Positions 17,901 to 27,355 of a stretch of DNA of 64,000 bases are shown here, one piece after another. Made by a program: the position numbers and the translations under genes. Positions within the stretch are counted from its first letter, which is position 1. The number at the start of each line of letters is the position of its first letter. Source of the stretch: RXIX01 sp003989075. Lineage in GTDB: Bacteria; Pseudomonadota; Gammaproteobacteria; Competibacterales; Competibacteraceae. Where the stretch lies: the NCBI GenBank assembly GCA_029780415.1, contig JAKOYN010000061.1, positions 1-64,000 of the forward strand. Reading direction: 5' to 3'. The notes beneath the pieces were generated by a model. It had not been told where the DNA came from, searched no databases, and worked only from the letters and a program-made list of their open reading frames with translations.

Positions 17901-20817
17901 ACGCATGATCCGGTTTCGCACGCTGTCCATTCGCCACAAGCTGATGGTGATCATGGTGCTGACCAGTGGCGTGATCCTGCTCGCGGCCACAGGCGCGCTG
18001 GCCTTCAATCACAGCTATACCCTGCGCCACGCCGCGCGCATGCAGTTGATCACGCTGGCCGATGTGGTCGCCTACAACGCTGCTTCCGCCCTGCTGTTTC
18101 ACGACACGGACGCCATCAAGCAGAATCTGGACGTGCTGCGCACCAAGCCTGGCATTCCCTACGGACTGATCGCCGATTCACAGAGCCAGCATCTGGCCGA
18201 GTTCCGGTCGGCGCAATTGACGGACGCGCAGTATCAGCAGCTGCGGCGCTGGGATGAGCAGATCCATCTCGATCGGGCCACAACACCCTATACGGTGCCG
18301 GATGACGCGCTGGTGCGTGGCCAGGATGGCTGGCTGTTAGTCATTCGCCCGATCGTCCTGGACGGGCAGCACCTCGGCCACGTCATGCTGTATTCCGATC
18401 TGAGCGAACTGCACGAAAGCCTGTGGCGCTTTTACAGGGTGGTGGTCGCGCTGTTCGTGGGTTCGCTGTTGCTGACCGGACTGCTGGCCGCGCGCGTTCA
18501 GGGACTGATCTCGACGCCCATTCTGCGCCTGCGCGCGGCCATGGATGAAATTGCCCGGACCCGCAACTACGCGGTACGAGTGCCGCGTACCAGCGAGGAT
18601 GAACTGGGCACGCTGGTGGATCGCTTCAACGACATGCTCGGGCAGATCCAGCACCGTGACGCCGAGCTGGCCGAATACAACGTCCGCCTGGAACGGGAAG
18701 TCGCTGACCGCACCACCGATCTGGTGCAGGCCAATCAGGAACTGCAATCGCTGGTCGAGGAACTGAGCCGCTCCAAGGCGCGCGCCGAAGTCGCCAATCA
18801 GGCCAAGTCACAGTTTCTGGCCAACATGAGTCATGAAATCCGCACGCCGATGAATGGCGTGCTGGGCATGACCGATCTGCTGCTGCAAACCGTGCTGCCG
18901 CCACAGGCGCGGCATTTCGCCGAGGTGATCCGTCAATCCGGGACCAGCCTGGTGCGTATCATCAACGACGTGCTGGATTTCTCGCGCATCGAGGCCGGCA
19001 AGCTGACTCTGGAAAGCGCTAAATTCCTGCTGCAGGATTCGGTTGAGGATGTCGCGAGCCTGTTCGTCGAGGGCGCGCAGCGCAAGGGTCTGGAACTGGT
19101 CTGCGCGGTGCCGACCGAACCGATTCCGGTGCGCGGTGATCCGGGACGCCTGCGTCAGGTGCTGGGCAACCTGCTCAGCAATGCCATCAAGTTCACCGAG
19201 CATGGCGAGGTTGTGGTGCGGGTGACGCTGCTGGAGCGCCGCGCGACGGATTGCCGCCTGCGCTTTGCGGTCAGCGATACCGGCATAGGCATCCCGGCCG
19301 CCCTGCAGGAACGCATTTTCGTGGCCTTCGATCAGATCGACGGTTCGATGACCCGTCAGTATGGCGGCAGCGGTCTGGGGCTGACCATCGCCCGCCAGTT
19401 GGTGGAGCTGATGGGTGGCGTCCTGATGGTGCACAGCATCGAGGGCCAGGGCGCGACCTTTGAATTCACCCTCGATCTGGCGCAGGACACGAGCATCGCG
19501 GTTGAACCGCCTTCACAGCCCGGCACCCGGCTGGCGTTTCAAAATATCCGGGCGCTGATCGCCGCAGCCAGTACCAACAACCGGGCGGTGCTGAGCCAGC
19601 ATCTGCGTGCCTGGGGGGTGCAGGTCGATGCGGTGACCAGCGGCCAGGCGGCGCTGGGACGGTTGCGGGCGGCGCGTGGCGGCGGTCATCCTTTCGCGAT
19701 TGCCCTGCTGGATGAACGCCTGCCGGATATGACCGGGCTGGAGCTGGCGCAGGCGCTGCAGCGTGAGCCGGCGCTGCGGGGCATCCGGCCGGTACTGATG
19801 GCGGCGGTGACCCCGCATGAGCTGTATTCCGTGCCGGTATACCGGAGCGGTTTGCTGCTGCGCATCGACAAGCCGGTGCGCCGGGCGGCCTTGCGTTCGT
19901 GCCTGCGCCGCGCACTGGGCGAGGCCGACAGTCAGCGGCCGCCACAGTTGCCGGATGCCAGGCCGGACGACATCGTAGCGCGCGGCGGTCGGGTGCTGCT
20001 GGTCGAGGATAATGCGGTCAATCAGGAAGTGGCCCGGGTCATGCTGGAACAGCTCGGCTGCCAGGTGACGGTCCTGGAAAATGGGCGCGAGGCGGTTGAG
20101 CGGCTGGCGCAGGAGCATTATGACCTGGTGTTCATGGATGGGCAGATGCCGGTCATGGACGGATTTAAGGCGACGGCACTGATTCGCGCCCGCGAGCAGG
20201 AGAACGCGCTGGCGCGGGTACCGATCGTGGCGCTGACCGCCCATGCCGTGGCCGGCGACCGCGAGCGCTGTCTGGCGGTGGGCATGGATGATTATCTGGG
20301 CAAACCGTTCGCGCGCAGTGAACTGGTGGCGATTCTGCGCCGCTGGCTATCAGTGCCACTGGCCTCGGCAACGGATACTGCGGACGTGTCACAGCCTGGC
20401 GAAATACCGCCGGTTGCGCTGCCGCTCCTTGATGCAATCCCGGGTGCGGATGCAAAGTCGGTGGTGCTGGATGGGACCGTGCTGGAGCAGATCCGGGTCA
20501 TGGAGCGTAATGGCGCGCCGCAACTGCTTTCGCGCCTGATCCAGATCTACCTGCGCGATGCGATACAGTTGATCGAGGAGGCGCGGCAGGCCATAGGCAC
20601 GGGTAATGCCGAAGCGCTGCGCGTTGCCGCCCATACGCTTAAATCCAGCAGCGCCAATCTCGGTGCCCTGCGGGTGCGCGATGCATGCCGGGAACTGGAA
20701 TTGCAGGCCCGTGCCCAGCAACTGGCCGGTGCAGCCGAACGTCTGGCGCTGCTGGAGAGTGAGTTCACAGCGGTACGTACCTTGTTGTGTCAATGCCTTA
20801 CGGAGATACCGTCGTGA
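17893..20817 (+). CDS. BarA-like hybrid sensor histidine kinase
   Basis: 974 residues. TM1 is about 17-37, a periplasmic sensor region (CHASE8-like) spans 38-180, TM2 is 182-200 and HAMP is 200-255. A coiled coil leads into HisKA with the phosphoacceptor H314 in MSHEIRTPMNG. The HATPase spans about 415-530 (SDTGIGIP, GGSGLGLTIA). A degenerate receiver (550-675, with LLDERLPDMTG) precedes a true receiver at 700-815 (D749). A C-terminal Hpt domain has H914 in AAHTLKSSS. This is a full intramolecular phosphorelay. The start overlaps the YfiR-like gene and the stop overlaps the next ATG. Confidence 0.93.
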   Translation: MNKRMIRFRTLSIRHKLMVIMVLTSGVILLAATGALAFNHSYTLRHAARMQLITLADVVAYNAASALLFHDTDAIKQNLDVLRTKPGIPYGLIADSQSQHLAEFRSAQLTDAQYQQLRRWDEQIHLDRATTPYTVPDDALVRGQDGWLLVIRPIVLDGQHLGHVMLYSDLSELHESLWRFYRVVVALFVGSLLLTGLLAARVQGLISTPILRLRAAMDEIARTRNYAVRVPRTSEDELGTLVDRFNDMLGQIQHRDAELAEYNVRLEREVADRTTDLVQANQELQSLVEELSRSKARAEVANQAKSQFLANMSHEIRTPMNGVLGMTDLLLQTVLPPQARHFAEVIRQSGTSLVRIINDVLDFSRIEAGKLTLESAKFLLQDSVEDVASLFVEGAQRKGLELVCAVPTEPIPVRGDPGRLRQVLGNLLSNAIKFTEHGEVVVRVTLLERRATDCRLRFAVSDTGIGIPAALQERIFVAFDQIDGSMTRQYGGSGLGLTIARQLVELMGGVLMVHSIEGQGATFEFTLDLAQDTSIAVEPPSQPGTRLAFQNIRALIAAASTNNRAVLSQHLRAWGVQVDAVTSGQAALGRLRAARGGGHPFAIALLDERLPDMTGLELAQALQREPALRGIRPVLMAAVTPHELYSVPVYRSGLLLRIDKPVRRAALRSCLRRALGEADSQRPPQLPDARPDDIVARGGRVLLVEDNAVNQEVARVMLEQLGCQVTVLENGREAVERLAQEHYDLVFMDGQMPVMDGFKATALIRAREQENALARVPIVALTAHAVAGDRERCLAVGMDDYLGKPFARSELVAILRRWLSVPLASATDTADVSQPGEIPPVALPLLDAIPGADAKSVVLDGTVLEQIRVMERNGAPQLLSRLIQIYLRDAIQLIEEARQAIGTGNAEALRVAAHTLKSSSANLGALRVRDACRELELQARAQQLAGAAERLALLESEFTAVRTLLCQCLTEIPS

Positions 20818-22532
20818 TGGAGCTTGAAAGTGAGCAGCCGCGGGTGCTGGTGGTCGATGACGACGCCGGCCAGCGCCTGCTGACCGGTATTGCACTGCAG
20901 CAGGGTGGATGCGCCGTGATCGAGGCCAGCGACGGCGCGCAGGCCCTGCGCTGCTTTGCGGATGTGCAGCCCGATATCGTCCTGCTGGATGTGATCATGC
21001 CCGGGATGGACGGCTTCGAAGTCTGCGCGGCGCTGCGCCAATCGCTGGAGGGGGCGAACGTCCCCATCATCATGGTCACCGGTCTGGACGATGTCGATTC
21101 CATCGAACGCGCCTATCAGGTCGGCGCCACCGATTTCATCACCAAGCCGATTCAATGGCTGATCCTGCATCAGCGGGTGCGTTATATCCTGCGCGCCAGT
21201 CGCGCCCTGCTGGCGGCGCAGGAGAGCGAGGCGCGCTTTCGCAGCCTGGTGCAGGCCACCAGCAGCATTATCCTGGTGCTGGATCGCGAGGGGCGGGTGC
21301 TGGAATGCAATCATGCAGCGCAGGAGCTGTACCCCTTTTGCCACGGCGAGAACGTGAGCGCAGCGCAGATGTCTCCACCGCCCTGCGCCCATTCCTGGAA
21401 CATCGTGGAAGGCTCCTGTCATTACGAGGGCACGCTGCGCACGCCCGCCGGCGATGAACGCACCCTGCTGTGGACGGTATCGCCCTTTCGCGATGTCGAC
21501 GGTTTTGTCGTGGGCAGCGTGCTGGTCGGTCAGGATATCAGTGCGCGCCGGCAGGCCGAGGAGACCATGCGCAAGCTGTCCTGCGCGGTTGATCAAAACC
21601 CGATCGCGATCCTGATTACCGACCCGGCCGGCCGCATCGATTACGTCAACCGTAAGTTCACCGAGACCAGCGGCTACAGTCTGGACGAGGTGCGCGGCCG
21701 GGATCTGAGCCTGCTGCAGACCGATCTGCTGAGCACGGCGGCCTATCAGCAGCTGCGGCAGGTGGTGGCCGATGGGGCAATCTGGCAGGGTGAGCTGTGC
21801 GGTGTGCGCAAGGACGGCGAGCACTTCTGGGAACTGGCGCATGTCTCGGCGATTCGCGATGCGCAGGGCAGGCTGACACACCTTATCTGGCTGCAGCAGG
21901 ATATTACCGCGCGCAAGCAGGCCGATGCCCGCGTCCGCTTCCTGGCCTATCACGACAGCCTGACCCAGTTACCCAACCGCCTGCTGCTGCAGGAGTGCCT
22001 GCGCGAAACCATCAGCCAGGCGCAGATCCAGGACAGCCAGCCGGCGGTCATGTTTCTGGACCTGGACCGCTTCAAGGATGTGAACGACAGCCTCGGCCAT
22101 CAGGCCGGCGATGTTCTGTTGCAACAGGTGGCGGTGCGCCTGCAGGAGTGTCTGCGTCCGGGTGACTATGTGGGTGTGGCCCGCAGTGGGACGCCGATGC
22201 CCAGCGATCTGCTGGCGCGGCTCGGCGGCGATGAGTTCGTGATCCTGCTCACCGGAATCCAGCGCATCGAGGCGGTCGCGCAGGTTGCGCAGCGCGTCCT
22301 GAAGGCGATCGCCCGGCCCTTCCAGATCGAGGGCCATACGGTCAGCATCGGCTGCAGCATCGGGATTGCCCTGTATCCGCAGCACGGCAGCGATGAGGAA
22401 ACCCTGCTGCGGCATGCCGACAGCGCGCTGTATTACGCCAAGGGCCAGGGACGCAATAACTACCAGTTTTTCGCTGCCAGCATGGCCATGGAATCGTGGT
22501 GTCGCAACATCGAGGCGGGCGAGACCCGCTAG
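20817..22532 (+). CDS. Response regulator with two PAS domains and GGDEF (diguanylate cyclase)
   Basis: 571 residues. A receiver domain at 8-125 has the phosphorylation site D58 in IVLLDVI. PAS domains follow at about 138-250 and 255-372, then a GGDEF domain with an intact GGDEF motif at 470-474; there is no EAL domain. About 14 extra residues (YVGVARSGTPMPSD) lie between the usual RxxD-like RPGD at 447-450 and RLGGDEF, so the standard inhibitory-site spacing is lost. The ATG at 20817 overlaps the kinase stop (TGATG) and has CGGAG upstream. It is probably the output of the kinase, making c-di-GMP. Confidence 0.92.
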   Translation: MELESEQPRVLVVDDDAGQRLLTGIALQQGGCAVIEASDGAQALRCFADVQPDIVLLDVIMPGMDGFEVCAALRQSLEGANVPIIMVTGLDDVDSIERAYQVGATDFITKPIQWLILHQRVRYILRASRALLAAQESEARFRSLVQATSSIILVLDREGRVLECNHAAQELYPFCHGENVSAAQMSPPPCAHSWNIVEGSCHYEGTLRTPAGDERTLLWTVSPFRDVDGFVVGSVLVGQDISARRQAEETMRKLSCAVDQNPIAILITDPAGRIDYVNRKFTETSGYSLDEVRGRDLSLLQTDLLSTAAYQQLRQVVADGAIWQGELCGVRKDGEHFWELAHVSAIRDAQGRLTHLIWLQQDITARKQADARVRFLAYHDSLTQLPNRLLLQECLRETISQAQIQDSQPAVMFLDLDRFKDVNDSLGHQAGDVLLQQVAVRLQECLRPGDYVGVARSGTPMPSDLLARLGGDEFVILLTGIQRIEAVAQVAQRVLKAIARPFQIEGHTVSIGCSIGIALYPQHGSDEETLLRHADSALYYAKGQGRNNYQFFAASMAMESWCRNIEAGETR

Positions 22533-22562
22533 CGGTCCGCTGATGTCTGGCGGTGATTCGCG

Positions 22563-24545
22563 TCAGCCGGCATGGGGAACGGAAGCGGGCTGTGCTGACG
22601 GCGGTTGCACTGCTTTCATGCGCGCACTCAACACCTGCGCCGTGGCCGCCGTACCCAGTTGCCGCTGATAGATGGCCAGATATTCCATCACCCGCTGCAC
22701 ATAGGCGCGGGTTTCGCGATAGGGGATGGTTTCCGCCCACAGATCGGCGGCGATAGGCGCAGCGATGGGCAGCCATTGCGCTACCTTGTTCGGACCGGCG
22801 TTATAGGCGGCGGTGGCCAGCAGCGGGTTGTCCTGCATGTGCGCCTGCATGCGCTGCAGATAGCGGGCGCCATAGCGGATATTGAGCGCCGGTTGCAGCA
22901 GTGCGGTGCTGGCATCGCTCGATTCGCGCAGTTCGGCGGCGATCTGCTGGCCGGTGCTGGGTAGCAGTTGCATCAGGCCGAGGGCGCCGGCCGGTGAACG
23001 GGCATCGGGGCGAAAGGCGCTTTCCTGGCGGATGACCGCATAGACCCAGGCCGGATCGATGCCGCTGGCGCTGGCGCTGGCCAGCACATCGTCGCGATAG
23101 GCCAGCGGAAAGCGCAGTTCCAGATCATCCCAGGCGCTGGCGCGCGCCAGGGTCACAATCGCCTGGGCATGCCAGCCCCAGCGGTGCGCCAGCAGCGCGG
23201 CCTGCTGCAGTTGGGCTGGCGTAAAGTCCGTGCTGGCCTGCCGCCATTCGGCATCGGCGTCGGCTTCGCGGCCAAGAATGTACAGCTCGCGGGCGCGGCG
23301 CAGCGCGGCGGAACCGGCGAGCAGGGTATCCAGCTCAGCATCCGTGGCTGCCAGCGGCGTGCTGGTGATGGTGTAGGGTGCATCAAGCCGATCGGCGGCG
23401 AGGAAAGCGTGGTAGTCGCGCAGGCCGGCCAGGGCGCGGTAGGCCGTCTGTGCGTCTTCGTTGCGGCCCAGGCCTTCCAGCGCCCGGCCGCGCCAGTAGC
23501 GCCAGCGCGGACTGTCGCGCTCGGCGGTGGGCAGCCGCTCGATTTCACGCAGCACTGCCGCCCAATCCGCCTGGCGCAGGCAGACCCGCACCCGCCATTC
23601 GCGCACCGTGGCATCGGCGACTGCGTCCGGCAGAGCGTTGAGCCGCGCCAGGGCCGCAGGGTGATAGTCGCTGGCCAGCCACAGAGCCAGCGTGCGTTCC
23701 GTGTCGGCAAAATTCGTTGCCAGTTGTGGATAGCGGGTCTTGAGCGTGTCGAGTGCTGCTGCCGCTGCCGGGGCGTCACGCAAGAGCCAGCGGCGCAGCC
23801 CGTCATTGAGAATCGCGGCGCTGCGCGGGTCATTGCCCGGGATGCGGTTGGCGTCGAGGATGAGCGTCGGCTGTTCGACGACTGCCAGCCAGGTATCGGC
23901 CAGGGCGCGGTCGGCAGGCGCCATGTCGCGGGCCAGGAAGCGCGCCAGATTACTGTCGCGTTCATTCATGGCCATGGCGAAGCGTTGCCAGCGCTGTGCG
24001 GCGCTGGGGTTGCCACGCGCCTGCCAGACGTTGATGACGGGATCACAGGCGCTTGGCAGGGAGCGACCGCTCAGCCAGACCGGGGCAAAGTCCTCAAGGG
24101 CGGCGCTCTCCTGTCCGGTTTGCAACAGGGCCTGACGGCGCCAGCAGTCATAGCTTGGATCGGTGGCGGGGGCGTAGTCGCGCAGATAATCATCCCAGCG
24201 CCGCGCCTGAATCAGTTGCCGCAACCAGACAGTGCGCAAACGCCTGGCCAGCGGTGAGTCAGCGTACTCGCGCAGAAAGTCGCGCACTTCGGCGGCTGGC
24301 ACGTCCACCAGGCGCCGGGTCAGCTCCTGATAGCGCAGATAGGGGTACAGCGGGTAATCGCGCAGGGCAGCCAGGTCGGGTGCGGCAGCAGCGGTATCCT
24401 GCAGGGCGCGTTCGGCGGCCAGGAAGGCTTCGCGCTGGGCCTGTGGCGATTCAGCGGTCAGCAGCGCACTGCTGGCCAGTGCCGCACCCAGTACAAGCCC
24501 CAGAACGATCCAGTAGCGCCGGTACCGGCGCGCGATGCCGGGCAT
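22563..24545 (-). CDS. slt: Soluble lytic murein transglycosylase
   Basis: A 660-residue periplasmic enzyme cleaving the MurNAc-GlcNAc bond to 1,6-anhydro products. An N-terminal hydrophobic export signal (about residues 11-32) is followed by a long helical superhelix (U and L domains). The C-terminal SLT domain holds the catalytic E508 in VIRQESAFRPDARS, then GALGLMQLLP and YNAGP. The length matches Slt70. It starts two bases after the stop of the second transglycosylase gene, so the two form an operon. Confidence 0.93.
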   Translation of the reverse strand: MPGIARRYRRYWIVLGLVLGAALASSALLTAESPQAQREAFLAAERALQDTAAAAPDLAALRDYPLYPYLRYQELTRRLVDVPAAEVRDFLREYADSPLARRLRTVWLRQLIQARRWDDYLRDYAPATDPSYDCWRRQALLQTGQESAALEDFAPVWLSGRSLPSACDPVINVWQARGNPSAAQRWQRFAMAMNERDSNLARFLARDMAPADRALADTWLAVVEQPTLILDANRIPGNDPRSAAILNDGLRRWLLRDAPAAAAALDTLKTRYPQLATNFADTERTLALWLASDYHPAALARLNALPDAVADATVREWRVRVCLRQADWAAVLREIERLPTAERDSPRWRYWRGRALEGLGRNEDAQTAYRALAGLRDYHAFLAADRLDAPYTITSTPLAATDAELDTLLAGSAALRRARELYILGREADADAEWRQASTDFTPAQLQQAALLAHRWGWHAQAIVTLARASAWDDLELRFPLAYRDDVLASASASGIDPAWVYAVIRQESAFRPDARSPAGALGLMQLLPSTGQQIAAELRESSDASTALLQPALNIRYGARYLQRMQAHMQDNPLLATAAYNAGPNKVAQWLPIAAPIAADLWAETIPYRETRAYVQRVMEYLAIYQRQLGTAATAQVLSARMKAVQPPSAQPASVPHAG

Positions 24546-24547
24546 GC

Positions 24548-25528
24548 CTATTTGCCGTTATAGGCCGGACTGGCAGCATCGGCGACGGTGGGGCCACTGC
24601 TGACATTGACAATCCGGGGCGCCTGCGCGCGGCCACGGCTATCACTGCTACCTATGATGATCCGGTTATTCGATGGCGTCAGATAGGTGGTTGTGGGCGG
24701 GATCGCGGAGCCGCGGCCACCGCGCGGGGTGATGATGGTGACACCGGTATTGCTGTTATAGCCGGCGGGGCGGCTGCCCTGCTGGCCATAGGCGCTGTTG
24801 TAGGTTCCGGCACCGTTGTAGGCCACGGTGCTATAGGCGGCGGGGCTGCTGCCACGATAGTGCTGATAGAAGTTCAGCACCCGGACGACGTAGGTCTGGG
24901 TTTCCTGATAGGGCGGAACCTGATTGCCGTATTTCTGCACCGCGCCTTCGCCCGCGTTATAGGCGGCTACCGCCAGACGCGGATCGTTGAAACGGTCGAG
25001 CAGCCAGCGCAGGTAGCGGGCGCCGCCGTGCATGTTGGCAATTGGGTCATAGGGATTATCGACGCCGAAGCGCTCGGCGGTGGCCGGCATCAGTTGCATC
25101 AGGCCCATGGCGCCCTTATTGGAGACCGCCCACGGGTTATAGGAGGATTCGGCACTGATCACCGCGTGCAACAGCGCCGGGTCGAGACGGTGATAGCTGG
25201 CGATGCGGTCGATGTCCGGGGCAAAGCGCCGGCGATTGTTCTCGGCGTTCTGCGAAAGGCGGGTGCGGGTGGCGCGGGCGGTGAGCGGTGCAGCGGCGGG
25301 CGCTGCGCTGCGCATGCTGTACAGGCTGCCCGGCGCATAGCTGGAAGGCCGGGTGGCGTTCTTGCTGTAGTCGGGCGTGCGCATAACCAGCTTGTAGCGC
25401 GGGTCATTGGGGACGTTGCTAAGATGGCGCACGCCATTGCTGTCCACGAAGGCGTAGATGTCGGCCAGGGCAGGGCCGGAAAACGCCAATAGTGCCGGGA
25501 CCAGACTGGCCAATAGTCGCCGCTTCAT
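24548..25528 (-). CDS. Lytic transglycosylase with DUF4124 N-terminus
   Basis: 326 residues. The signal peptide ends ALA at about residue 22. A short DUF4124-like segment (IYAFVDSNGVRHLSNVP) precedes the SLT domain, with catalytic E127 in VISAESSYNPWAVS and the motifs GAMGLMQLMPAT and VAAYNAGEGAVQKYG. A Gly/Ser/Asn-rich, poorly conserved tail of about 100 residues ends the protein. AAGGAGC precedes the ATG at 25528. It is an MltE/EmtA-like single-domain enzyme in architecture, probably periplasmic, and is co-transcribed with slt. Confidence 0.9.
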   Translation of the reverse strand: MKRRLLASLVPALLAFSGPALADIYAFVDSNGVRHLSNVPNDPRYKLVMRTPDYSKNATRPSSYAPGSLYSMRSAAPAAAPLTARATRTRLSQNAENNRRRFAPDIDRIASYHRLDPALLHAVISAESSYNPWAVSNKGAMGLMQLMPATAERFGVDNPYDPIANMHGGARYLRWLLDRFNDPRLAVAAYNAGEGAVQKYGNQVPPYQETQTYVVRVLNFYQHYRGSSPAAYSTVAYNGAGTYNSAYGQQGSRPAGYNSNTGVTIITPRGGRGSAIPPTTTYLTPSNNRIIIGSSDSRGRAQAPRIVNVSSGPTVADAASPAYNGK

Positions 25529-25761
25529 CGGTTGCTCCTTGAGATATTCTTGACTCGTCTTGATTGATGGCGGCCGGGCGGCCGTCCTGACTCGAGCGGG
25601 AGAGTCGCGCGTGGGTCGGTCGACTGGGTTAAGATTAACACAAACCGTGCGTATGCAACCGGGCGCCGGGTCGCGGTGCGCGCCAACTCTCATATCAACC
25701 GCCGGCTGCGTCTGCCTGCGTCAGTTGCGGCGGGCGCGCGCCACAGGAGTCGGGTGTCCTG

Positions 25762-27288
25762 ATGTTCAGAACCGCCGAATTGCAGCGCAAGCTGCCCAAA
25801 ACCGATTATCACGAACAAGTGCCGCTCCTGCGTGAGGATCTGTTGATGACGCAGATGGCACTGCGCGAGGCCAATTTTCCGGTGATCGTGGTGTTTGCCG
25901 GGGTGGATGGCGCAGGCAAGAGCGAGACAGTCAATAAGCTGCATGAATGGCTGGATTCGCGATGGCTGGTCACCCATGCCTTTGGCGAGCCGTCCGATGA
26001 GGAGCGTGACCGCCCGGAATACTGGCGCTTCTGGCGTGATTTGCCGCCCCGTGGGCGCATGGGCCTGTTCCTGAGTTCCTGGTATTCGCTGCCGATTCTC
26101 GATCACGTCTATGGCCGCAGCACGCTGGCCGATTTTGATGAGCGCCTGGAGCGCATCAAAACCTTCGAGCAGACCCTGGCCGATGGCGGCGCGCTGATTC
26201 TCAAGTTCTGGATGCATCTGTCCAAGGACGCGCAGAAGGAGCGGCTGCGCAAGCTGGAGAAAAATCCACTGCTGCACTGGCAGATTTCCAAGCGCGACTG
26301 GCAGCACTGGGAGCTGTATGACCAGTTCATCGCCGCCGCCGAGCGCACCATCATGAAGACCAGCACCGGGCTGGCGCCGTGGAAAATTGTTGAGGGCTAT
26401 GACGCCCGCTATCGCAGCATCACCGTGGCCAGCACCATTCGCGACGCGATCCGTTTCCGCCTCAACGAGGCCCGGCAGCAGGCCAGTGGCGCGGGGGGCG
26501 AGTTACCGACCGGCAGCCCGGTGCAGCCGGTTGCCGAGCTGGCCGGCTTGCCGCCGGTGACCATCCTGTCGCGGCTGGATATGAGCAGGAGCCTGTCCCG
26601 GGAGGATTATGACGCCGGATTGAAACGTTATCAGGGTAGGCTGAATCAGTTGCAGCGCGCCGCCCGTGAACGGCGCATTTCCACCCTGCTGGTGTTCGAG
26701 GGCTGGGATGCGGCAGGCAAGGGCGGCAGCATCCGCCGCATCACCGCTGCGCTGGATGCACGCGATTATCAGGTGATCCAGGTCGCTGCGCCGACCGACG
26801 AGGAAGCTGCACATAACTACCTGTGGCGCTTCTGGCGGCACCTGCCGCGTGCCGGCCGGGTGACGATCTACGATCGCAGCTGGTATGGGCGGGTGCTGGT
26901 CGAGCGCATTGAGGGCTTTGCCCGTACCCGCGAGTGGCAGCGCGCCTATGCCGAGATCAATGATTTTGAGGCGCAACTGGTGGAAAGCGGCGTAGTGCTG
27001 TGCAAGTTCTGGCTGCACATCACTGCCGATGAGCAGTTGCGGCGCTTCCAGGAGCGCGAGCAGATTGCCTACAAGGCCTGGAAGCTGACCCCGGAAGACT
27101 GGCGCAATCGCGACCGCTGGAGCGATTACGAATTGGCCGTGAATGACATGGTCGAGCGCACCAGCACCCGTCAGGCGCCCTGGACTCTGATTGAAGCGAA
27201 CGATAAGCGCTATGCGCGCATCGAAGTATTGCGCACCGTGTGCGAGCGACTGGAAGCAGCACTGGCCATGGCGCCGGATAAACCCTGA
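25762..27288 (+). CDS. pap: Polyphosphate:AMP phosphotransferase (two-domain PPK2)
   Basis: A 508-residue protein built from two PPK2 kinase domains in tandem. Walker A motifs are GVDGAGKS at 47-54 and EGWDAAGKGGS at 313-323, with lid/Walker B segments (RFWRDLPPRGRMGLF; RFWRHLPRAGRVTIYDRSWYGR) in each half. Two-domain PPK2 enzymes phosphorylate AMP to ADP with polyphosphate. Conserved residues look better kept in the second half, as expected if only the C-terminal domain is catalytic. AGGAG lies 12 bases upstream of the ATG. It heads a polyphosphate cluster with ppk1 and a CHAD protein. Confidence 0.93.
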   Translation: MFRTAELQRKLPKTDYHEQVPLLREDLLMTQMALREANFPVIVVFAGVDGAGKSETVNKLHEWLDSRWLVTHAFGEPSDEERDRPEYWRFWRDLPPRGRMGLFLSSWYSLPILDHVYGRSTLADFDERLERIKTFEQTLADGGALILKFWMHLSKDAQKERLRKLEKNPLLHWQISKRDWQHWELYDQFIAAAERTIMKTSTGLAPWKIVEGYDARYRSITVASTIRDAIRFRLNEARQQASGAGGELPTGSPVQPVAELAGLPPVTILSRLDMSRSLSREDYDAGLKRYQGRLNQLQRAARERRISTLLVFEGWDAAGKGGSIRRITAALDARDYQVIQVAAPTDEEAAHNYLWRFWRHLPRAGRVTIYDRSWYGRVLVERIEGFARTREWQRAYAEINDFEAQLVESGVVLCKFWLHITADEQLRRFQEREQIAYKAWKLTPEDWRNRDRWSDYELAVNDMVERTSTRQAPWTLIEANDKRYARIEVLRTVCERLEAALAMAPDKP

Positions 27289-27355
27289 TGTCCGGAAACT
27301 GCGCGTTTTGCCCAGTGCATCTATTTAAAATTCATGCATAAGGAACGGAGTGCTT

